A stretch of 64,000 nt of DNA from Chloroflexota bacterium (lineage in GTDB: Bacteria > Chloroflexota > Limnocylindria > Limnocylindrales > CSP1-4), in the NCBI GenBank assembly GCA_016191345.1, contig JACPOU010000008.1, forward strand, positions 1 through 64,000, in the 5' to 3' direction. The position numbers and the translations under genes are program-made. Below are positions 58,516-64,000 of this stretch, one piece after another. The notes below the pieces were generated by a model, which was not told where the DNA came from, did not search any database, and saw only the letters and a list, made by a program, of their open reading frames with translations. Numbering within the stretch: position 1 is the first letter of the stretch; every line of letters begins with the position of its first letter.

Positions 58516-59310
58516 TCATTGCCCCGATTGCGGCTTCGAGTCGGACGCCTCACCTTGCTCGCCCCCCACGCCGGCGCCCGTGGCGCGAATGGCCCGGGCC
58601 AGGTCGAAGTCGCCCTCGTACAGCGCTCGACCCACAATCGCGCCCGAGCATCCGGCGGTCCAGGTGGCCAGCAGGTCCTCCACCGTCGCGATCCCGCCGG
58701 AGGCGATGACCTTCGCGTCGCCGGCCTGCGCGAGCACCCGCTGGAGGAGCTCGAGGTCCGGCCCCTCGAGGGAGCCGTCGCGGGCGATCGCTGTCACCTC
58801 GAACCATCGGACCCCGGCGGCGATGAGGTCGCCGAGCGCGCGCTCGGTGGCCTGTCCCACGGCGTCGGGCCGCCAGCCCTGGCCGACGGCCTCGCCGTCC
58901 CGGACATCCAGCGCGACGGCAATGCGATCCGGGCCGTGCCGCTTCACGAGGTCCGCAGCGAACCCGGGGTCGTGGATCGCGGCCGATCCCACGACGGCAC
59001 GGGCCGCGCCGGAGGCGAGCAGCGCCGCGACGGCGGCCGCGGTCCTGAGCCCGCCGCCGACCTCGATCGCGGCGCGGCCCCCGACGGCGTCGATGATCGC
59101 GGCGACCTCGCGGACCTGGATCCGCTCCCCGGCCCTTGCGCCGTCGAGGTCCACCAGGTGCAGCCACCGCACGCCCCGATCCACGAACCCGCGCGCCACC
59201 GCGGCCGGATCGTCGGCGTACGTCGTCTCCCGCGCGAAGTCGCCCTCCCGCAGCCGGACGACTCGTCCGGCGCGGAGGTCGATCGCCGCCAGGACGTCGA
59301 ACCTTGCCAA
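58516..59310 (-). CDS. hisA: phosphoribosylformimino-AICAR ribotide isomerase
   Basis: A 264-aa TIM barrel: VLAAIDLRAGRVVRLREGDF (first catalytic Asp in AAIDL), WLHLVDLDGARAGE, AAIEVGGGLRT, AVVGSAAIHDPG, FEVTAIARDGSLEGPDLELL and VIASGGIATVEDLL are canonical. It starts at TTG 59310 with GAAGG a few bases upstream. The last 25 residues are hydrophilic and extend past the usual end. It diverges from the his operon, so shared control is likely. Confidence 0.93.
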   Translation of the reverse strand: MARFDVLAAIDLRAGRVVRLREGDFARETTYADDPAAVARGFVDRGVRWLHLVDLDGARAGERIQVREVAAIIDAVGGRAAIEVGGGLRTAAAVAALLASGAARAVVGSAAIHDPGFAADLVKRHGPDRIAVALDVRDGEAVGQGWRPDAVGQATERALGDLIAAGVRWFEVTAIARDGSLEGPDLELLQRVLAQAGDAKVIASGGIATVEDLLATWTAGCSGAIVGRALYEGDFDLARAIRATGAGVGGEQGEASDSKPQSGQ

Positions 59311-59326
59311 CGCGCCTTCACCGTGC

Positions 59327-59352
59327 TAGCGTTTTACTACGTTACAACGCTA
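59327..59352. promoter_or_regulatory. inverted repeat between divergent his units
   Basis: TAGCGTT (59327-59333) and AACGCTA (59346-59352) are a perfect 7-bp inverted repeat spaced by 12 bases of unusually A/T-rich sequence, between hisA and the YerC-like gene. It is a candidate operator for the TrpR-type regulator encoded next to it. Confidence 0.55.
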
Positions 59353-59378
59353 CCACAGCAGCAGGAGCTGATTCGCAC

Positions 59379-59705
59379 GTGGCCGACGACTGGAAGAACG
59401 AGGAGACGCAGGCGCTCTTCGACGCGATCCTCAGCCTGAGAGATCGCGACGAGGCCGGGCGGTTCTTCCGCGACCTCCTGACCCTCAACGAGCTGCGCGA
59501 CCTGACGCTCCGCTGGAACGTCGCCCGGCTCCTCGACGCGGGGCTCCACTACGCGGAGATCTCCGATCGAACCGGCGCGAGCACCGCGACAATCACCCGG
59601 ATCGCCTCCTGGCTGAACCACGGGGAGGGCGGCTACCGGCTGCTCCTCGACCGCCTCCGCGCGAGCGGCACGCTCCCCTACCCGACCGCGGGCGTCGATC
59701 GCTGA
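59379..59705 (+). CDS. TrpR/YerC-YecD family regulator
   Basis: A 108-aa helical protein of the TrpR superfamily: ALFDAILSLRDRDEAGRFFR, LLTLNELRDLTLRWNVARLL and YAEISDRTGASTATITRIAS, the last being the helix-turn-helix. The start is GTG 59379, with AGGAG at 59362-59366. Its stop overlaps the hisG start by one base, so it is the first gene of the histidine operon and probably its regulator. Confidence 0.9.
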   Translation: MADDWKNEETQALFDAILSLRDRDEAGRFFRDLLTLNELRDLTLRWNVARLLDAGLHYAEISDRTGASTATITRIASWLNHGEGGYRLLLDRLRASGTLPYPTAGVDR

Positions 59706-60565
59706 TGCGGGATCGCCTGCGGCTGGCCGTCCCGAACAAGGGCCGGCTCGTCGAGCCGACCCTTGCCCTCCTGCGGGACGCCGGTCTCGCCTTCGAGGAG
59801 CACGACCGGAGCCTGGTCGCGCGTGTCCAGAACCTGGATGTCGACATCCTCTTCGTCCGCGCCACGGACGTCATCGAGTTCGTGGCCGACGGCGTCGCCG
59901 ACCTCGGGATCACCGGCCAGGACCTGCTCGCCGAGGCCCGCAGCACGCTCGAGGTCCGGCGCGCCCTCGGCTACGGCCGCTGCCGGCTCGCCGTCGCGGT
60001 TCCCGCGGATTCGCCCCACCGCGCGGTCGGGGACCTGCGCGGCCTCCGGGTCGCCACGGCCCACCCGAACGCCGCGCGCAGCTACTTCGCGGCGGAGAGC
60101 ATCGATGTCGAGGTCATCGCCCTCTCCGGCGCCGTCGAGGTCGCCCCGCGCCTCGGCCTTGCCGAGGGCATCGTCGATCTCGTCTCGACCGGTTCCACCC
60201 TCGCCATGAACGGGCTGCGACCCATCGCCGACGTCCTCGCCTCCGAGGCGGTCCTCGTCGCGAACCCGGCGTCCGCGGACGCCCGTGGACCGGGGATCGC
60301 CGGCATCGACACGATGCTCGGCTCCGTCATCGCGGCCCGCGGCCGCAAGTACGTGATGATGAACGCGCCCGCGGATCACCTGGCCGCGCTCGAGGCGCTC
60401 CTGCCCGGGCTCGAGTCACCGTCGGTCATCCCCCTCGCCCACTCCGGGATGATCGCGATCCACTCGGTCGTCGGCGCGGACGACGTCTGGGCGCTCCTGC
60501 CGCGCCTGAAGGCGGCCGGCGCCTCGGGGATCCTGGTCCTGCCGATCGAGAAGATCGTCGCGTGA
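59705..60565 (+). CDS. hisG: ATP phosphoribosyltransferase, long (HisG-L) form
   Basis: A 286-aa first enzyme of histidine synthesis. RLRLAVPNKGRLVEPTLALL starts the periplasmic-binding-like fold, GVADLGITGQDLLAE and EGIVDLVSTGSTLAMNGLRP hold the PRPP-binding loop, and residues 210-286 (KYVMMNAPADHLAALEALLP, GASGILVLPIEKIVA) are the ACT-like regulatory domain for histidine inhibition. No HisZ is needed for this form. Confidence 0.95.
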   Translation: MRDRLRLAVPNKGRLVEPTLALLRDAGLAFEEHDRSLVARVQNLDVDILFVRATDVIEFVADGVADLGITGQDLLAEARSTLEVRRALGYGRCRLAVAVPADSPHRAVGDLRGLRVATAHPNAARSYFAAESIDVEVIALSGAVEVAPRLGLAEGIVDLVSTGSTLAMNGLRPIADVLASEAVLVANPASADARGPGIAGIDTMLGSVIAARGRKYVMMNAPADHLAALEALLPGLESPSVIPLAHSGMIAIHSVVGADDVWALLPRLKAAGASGILVLPIEKIVA

Positions 60566-61926
60566 GCGCGGACGCCGGTCCCGGGACGCGCCTCGCCTGC
60601 CTCGATCTTCGCGCCGCGGGCGCCGAGGCCGCGCGCGACCCCGAATTCCTGCGGCTTGCCCGCCGGGGCGCCGTTCCCGACGCGTCGGTCCGGGCCGGTG
60701 TCCGCGAGATCCTCGCCGACGTCCGGGCCGGTGGCGGTGCCGCGGTCCAGCTTCGCAACCGGCAGGTCGGCGGCGGCCTCGCCGATGGGCGCCTGGTCAT
60801 CGAGCGGGCCGAGCTCGCCGCCGCGGCCTCGAAGCTCGATCCGGACGTTCGGGCCGCCCTCGAGGTCGCGATCCGGAACGTCTGGCGCTTCGCGGAGCGG
60901 CAGCGGCCCGCGTCCACCGTCACGGCCATCCTGCCGGGCGTCGAGATCGAGCGGCGCTGGCGGGCCGTCGAGCGGGCCGGGGCCTACGTCCCCGGCGGCA
61001 GCGCGGCCTACCCGTCGTCGGCGGTGATGACCGTGGTCCCGGCGCGGGTCGCCGGCGTCGCGTCCATCGTCGTCGCCTCGCCGGCCGGCCCCGACGGGGC
61101 GGTGAACCCCGTCCTCCTCGGCGTGCTGGGGCTCCTCGACGTCGATGCCCTGATCGTGGCCGGCGGGGCGCAGGCCATCGCGGCCCTCGCGTTCGGTCTG
61201 CCGGACGCCGGAACCGAGCCTGCGGACGTGGTCGTCGGACCGGGCAACGCCTGGGTGACGGCCGCCAAGCTGGAGCTCGCCGGTACGACGGCCATCGACC
61301 TGCCGGCCGGCCCCTCCGAGGGGATGGTCGTCGCGACGCCGCCGGCGGACCCGCGCCTCGTGGCCGCGGACCTCATCACCCAGGCCGAGCACGGCCCCGA
61401 CTCGCCGGCGATCCTCGTGACGACTTCGGCCGAGTTCGCGGATGCCGTCGAGGCGGAGGTCGCCCGTCAGGTCGAGGAGGCCGCGCGTGCAGACATGCTG
61501 CGCCGCTCGCTGGGCAGCCACGGCCGGATCCTGCTCGTGTCGGACCTCGCCGCGGCGGTCGCGATCGTCAACGCCTACGGGCCCGAACACCTGTCGATCG
61601 AGGTCGAGGAGCCGGAGGCGCTCGTCCGCTCGATCCGGAACGCGGGCTCCGTGTTCGTCGGCCCATGGGCACCGGAATCGGCCGGCGACTATGCGACGGG
61701 CGCCAACCACGTCCTGCCGACCGGCGGCCTCGCCCGTGGCTGCGGCCCGCTCGCGGTCGAGACGTTCGGCAAGTTCAGCCAGGTCCAGCGGATCACGCGC
61801 GAGGGCCTCGAGGCGCTCCGGCCGACGATCACCATGCTTGCCGCGGTGGAAGGCCTGGCGGCTCACGGCCGGGCTGTCGAGCTGCGGTTCGAACCTGCCC
61901 CGGCCGGCGCGGAGATCCGGGCATGA
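60562..61926 (+). CDS. hisD: histidinol dehydrogenase
   Basis: A 454-aa zinc enzyme catalysing the last two oxidations to histidine. It starts at GTG 60562 (GTGA overlap with hisG). Visible are VERAGAYVPGGSAAYPSSAV, VVGPGNAWVTAAKLELAGTT, DLPAGPSEGMVVA, ADLITQAEHGPDSPAILVTT (zinc Gln/His), YGPEHLSIEVEEPEAL (catalytic Glu-His) and GANHVLPTGGLAR. Confidence 0.96.
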   Translation: MSADAGPGTRLACLDLRAAGAEAARDPEFLRLARRGAVPDASVRAGVREILADVRAGGGAAVQLRNRQVGGGLADGRLVIERAELAAAASKLDPDVRAALEVAIRNVWRFAERQRPASTVTAILPGVEIERRWRAVERAGAYVPGGSAAYPSSAVMTVVPARVAGVASIVVASPAGPDGAVNPVLLGVLGLLDVDALIVAGGAQAIAALAFGLPDAGTEPADVVVGPGNAWVTAAKLELAGTTAIDLPAGPSEGMVVATPPADPRLVAADLITQAEHGPDSPAILVTTSAEFADAVEAEVARQVEEAARADMLRRSLGSHGRILLVSDLAAAVAIVNAYGPEHLSIEVEEPEALVRSIRNAGSVFVGPWAPESAGDYATGANHVLPTGGLARGCGPLAVETFGKFSQVQRITREGLEALRPTITMLAAVEGLAAHGRAVELRFEPAPAGAEIRA

Positions 61927-63065
61927 GCCCGACGCCGGTGACGTTCGCCTCGCCAACGGCGCCGATCGCGTACGCCTGGGAGGCGACGGACGAGGCCGTC
62001 GCGGAGCGCTACGGCATCCCGATCGACCAGGTCGCCCGCTTCGACCTCAACACCTCGCCGGTCCCGCCGGACCTTGCCGTCCGCCTGCTGGCGGAGAACC
62101 GCTTCGACCGCCCCATCTCGGAATACCCGCCCTCGGACTACCGGGCGCTCGTCGCGGCGGCCGCGGCACGCTACGAGGTGGGGGCCGACGAGATCATCGT
62201 GGGTGCCGGGGCGGACGAGATCCTCGACCTCATCGCCAAGGCGTTCCTGCCGCCCGGCGGCAGCGCGGTCATCCCGACGCCCTCGTACGCGATGTACCGC
62301 GTCGATACGGAGCAGCGCGGAGCCACGGTCCGGGGCGTGCCGCGCCTGGGTCCCGAGGCGGGCTTTGCGATGGACGTCGCCGGGGTCCGAGTCGCCGCCC
62401 GTGGCTCGGACGTCGTATGGCTGTGCAGCCCCAACAACCCGACCGGACTCGCGGAGCCCGATGGCGCGATCGAGTCGCTCCTCGGGTTCCTCGCTGCCGA
62501 CGCCGCGTCGGAGGGCGTCGAATCGCCGATCGTCGTCCTGGACGAGGCCTACGCGGAGTTCGTCGGGACATCGCTCCTGGGCCTCCGAGCGGCCTATCCC
62601 CGCTTCATCGGGATCCGGACGGCCAGCAAGGCCTATGCGCTCGCCGGGCTCCGCGTCGGCTTCGCCATCGCGCGACCGGAGATCATCGACCGGATGGCCC
62701 CGTACCGGCCCCCGGGGTCCGTGGCCGTGCCGTCCGTCGCGATCGTGACGGCGGCCCTCCGCGACGACGACATCCTCGCCGGCAACATCGGCAGGGTGGA
62801 GCGCGAGCGAGCCCGCCTGTCCGGGGCCCTGGTCGCCGCCGGCTGGACGGTTCGGCCTTCGGTCACGAACTTCGTCCTCGTCGACTTCGGGACGCCGGAC
62901 GCGGCGGGGCGCGTGGCGGAGGCCCTGATGCGGCGCGGCCTCGTGCCCCGGACGTTTCCATCCGGCCACCCGCTTGCCCACTGCCTCCGGATCACGGTCC
63001 GGAGCGAGGGCGAGGACGACCGCGTGATCACCGCCGCACGGGATCTGGCGGAGGGACGTCCATGA
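61923..63065 (+). CDS. hisC: histidinol-phosphate aminotransferase
   Basis: A 380-aa PLP enzyme, ATGA overlap with hisD. FDLNTSPVPPDLAVRLLAEN, EYPPSDYRALVAAAAARYEV, GAGADEILDLIAKAFLPPGG, CSPNNPTGLAEPDG, VVLDEAYAEFVG and RTASKAYALAGLRVGFAIAR (PLP Lys) are in order, and LRITVRSEGED supplies the carboxylate Arg. Confidence 0.95.
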   Translation: MSPTPVTFASPTAPIAYAWEATDEAVAERYGIPIDQVARFDLNTSPVPPDLAVRLLAENRFDRPISEYPPSDYRALVAAAAARYEVGADEIIVGAGADEILDLIAKAFLPPGGSAVIPTPSYAMYRVDTEQRGATVRGVPRLGPEAGFAMDVAGVRVAARGSDVVWLCSPNNPTGLAEPDGAIESLLGFLAADAASEGVESPIVVLDEAYAEFVGTSLLGLRAAYPRFIGIRTASKAYALAGLRVGFAIARPEIIDRMAPYRPPGSVAVPSVAIVTAALRDDDILAGNIGRVERERARLSGALVAAGWTVRPSVTNFVLVDFGTPDAAGRVAEALMRRGLVPRTFPSGHPLAHCLRITVRSEGEDDRVITAARDLAEGRP

Positions 63066-63688
63066 CCACGCCGCTCGGCACGCTCGAGACGCTCGAATCA
63101 GGGTCCCGCGTCGCTGCGCTCCGGCGCCGGACGCGTGAGACGGACGTGACCGTCCGGGTGGCGCTCGACGGCAGCGGAGAGGCGTCGATCTCGACCGGGA
63201 TCGGCTTCTACGATCACCTCCTGGTCTCGCTCGCCCATCACGCGCTCATCGACCTCCGGATCGAGTCGGCGGGCGACCTCGACGTCGACGACCACCACAC
63301 CGTCGAGGACATCGCCCTGGTCCTCGGCTCGGCGCTCGGAGCGGCCCTCGGCGACCGGGCGGGCATCCGGCGGTTCGGCGACGCCGCCGTCCCGATGGAC
63401 GAGGCTGTCGCGACGGCCGTCATCGACCTGGGTGGACGGCCGTACGCGGTGATCGACCTGCAGTTCCGCGCCGAGCGGATCGGGGCGCTGTCCAGCCAGC
63501 TCGTGGAGCATGCCCTGGAGGCATTCGCGCGAACCTCCGGGGCCACGCTCCACCTGCGCGGCACGGGGCGCAACGACCACCACCTCGCCGAGGCCGCGTT
63601 CAAGGCCCTCGCCCGGGCGCTCCGAACCGCCATCGAGGCCGATCCGCGCCGCGCGGGCGTGGCCTCGACGAAGGGTTCGCTCGGATGA
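63062..63688 (+). CDS. hisB: imidazoleglycerol-phosphate dehydratase
   Basis: A 208-aa monofunctional HisB (no phosphatase domain). Family motifs are ISTGIGFYDHLLVSLAHHAL, DLDVDDHHTVEDIALVLGSA, AVPMDEAVATAVIDLGGRP and LHLRGTGRNDHHLAEAAFKA, which carry the manganese-binding His residues. The ATG is in a 4-bp overlap with hisC. Confidence 0.96.
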   Translation: MTTPLGTLETLESGSRVAALRRRTRETDVTVRVALDGSGEASISTGIGFYDHLLVSLAHHALIDLRIESAGDLDVDDHHTVEDIALVLGSALGAALGDRAGIRRFGDAAVPMDEAVATAVIDLGGRPYAVIDLQFRAERIGALSSQLVEHALEAFARTSGATLHLRGTGRNDHHLAEAAFKALARALRTAIEADPRRAGVASTKGSLG

Positions 63689-64000
63689 GCATGACCGCGA
63701 CCGGCCGGGCCGGGTCCCCGGGGCCGGAGCCGAGCGGCGGGCTGCGTGTCGCCGTCGTCGACTACGGCGCCGGCAACCTCGTCAGCATCGAGCAGGCCCT
63801 GACCTTCGTCGGCGCCGAGGTGCACGTCGCTCGCGAGCCGGCCGACCTCGAGGGCGCCGAGGCGGTCGTGGTGCCCGGCGTCGGTGCGGCGGGGCCGGCG
63901 ATGGACCGGTTGACCGCCGCTGGGCTCGTGGACCCGCTCCTGCGCTGGATCGCCCTCGGCCGGCCGTACCTCGGCATCTGCCTCGGGCTCCAGCTGCTCT
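63685..64000 (+). CDS. hisH: imidazole glycerol phosphate synthase glutaminase subunit HisH (partial)
   Basis: The first 105 residues are present. After a roughly 25-residue Pro/Gly-rich leader, RVAVVDYGAGNLVSIEQALT starts the class I glutaminase, VVVPGVGAAGPAMDRL is the oxyanion PGVG strand and YLGICLGLQLL holds the nucleophilic Cys. The gene runs off the window end; hisF would be expected next. ATG 63685 overlaps the hisB stop. Confidence 0.93.
   Translation, partial: MSMTATGRAGSPGPEPSGGLRVAVVDYGAGNLVSIEQALTFVGAEVHVAREPADLEGAEAVVVPGVGAAGPAMDRLTAAGLVDPLLRWIALGRPYLGICLGLQLL

Noticed and set aside
1-64000. tRNA or rRNA genes
   Set aside because: I looked for the T-loop pattern GGTTCGAATCC and rRNA landmarks on both strands and saw none; a covariance search would be needed to exclude a divergent tRNA.

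Overview
The window is a high-GC, densely packed bacterial chromosome segment. Its housekeeping gene order (hflX-miaA-miaB; recA-recX-rny with ymdB; ruvC-ruvA-ruvB-tgt with yebC; a hisG-D-C-B-H operon behind a TrpR/YerC-like regulator) and many GTG/TTG starts suggest a Chloroflexota-type lineage. This is inferred from style and gene order only; no rRNA gene is present to confirm it, and a high-GC actinobacterium is not formally excluded. No rRNA or tRNA gene was found.

Positions 1-32,100 are an accessory, patchwork region of short, mostly single-gene units: small enzymes (YdeI-like, VOC, AHSA1/SRPBCC with an ArsR regulator, AAC(2')-type acetyltransferase, prolyl oligopeptidase, M19 dipeptidase, FAD oxidoreductase), an ECF sigma/membrane-partner pair, a Crp/Fnr regulator and small PAS-like proteins. 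At 5,129-5,800 lies a MerB-like gene whose in-frame TGA sits exactly where the second catalytic Cys of organomercurial lyase is expected, followed by a hairpin with a GGTC loop resembling a bacterial SECIS: a strong candidate selenoprotein. At 13.4-17.1 kb a duplicated SRPBCC locus has decayed, leaving pseudogene remnants, tandem arrays and three copies of a roughly 150-bp repeat with a hairpin whose arms co-vary. Between 22.5 and 30.7 kb there are three recognisable toxin-antitoxin modules (VapBC, DUF1778/GNAT, FitAB-like) and two further pairs with the same layout but unrecognised effectors. The gene-free stretch 32,108-32,908 carries two gap-free 150-bp direct repeats, each with three DnaA-box-like 9-mers at identical spacing.

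Positions 32,900-40,000 and 48,100-56,100 are conserved housekeeping clusters, nearly all on the minus strand. They are split by a compact 7.9-kb integrated element (about 40,105-48,037) inserted between rny and ymdB. The element encodes a tyrosine integrase, an Xis-like HTH protein, a RepA/AAA_25-type ATPase followed by an iteron-like array of GACCGTGCA motifs, several tiny overlapping genes (two with Cys/His zinc-type motifs), a full-length HK97-fold major capsid protein, and a secreted protein plus a C-terminally membrane-anchored partner. It has no terminase, portal, protease or tail gene. It looks like a phage satellite or capsid-only integrative element and is the most unusual system in the window.

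Positions 56,194-64,000 hold an EF-G-like translation factor gene, then hisA on the minus strand diverging from the YerC-like regulator and hisG-hisD-hisC-hisB-hisH, joined by 1-4 bp overlaps. A perfect 7-bp inverted repeat lies between the divergent his units. hisH runs off the window end.
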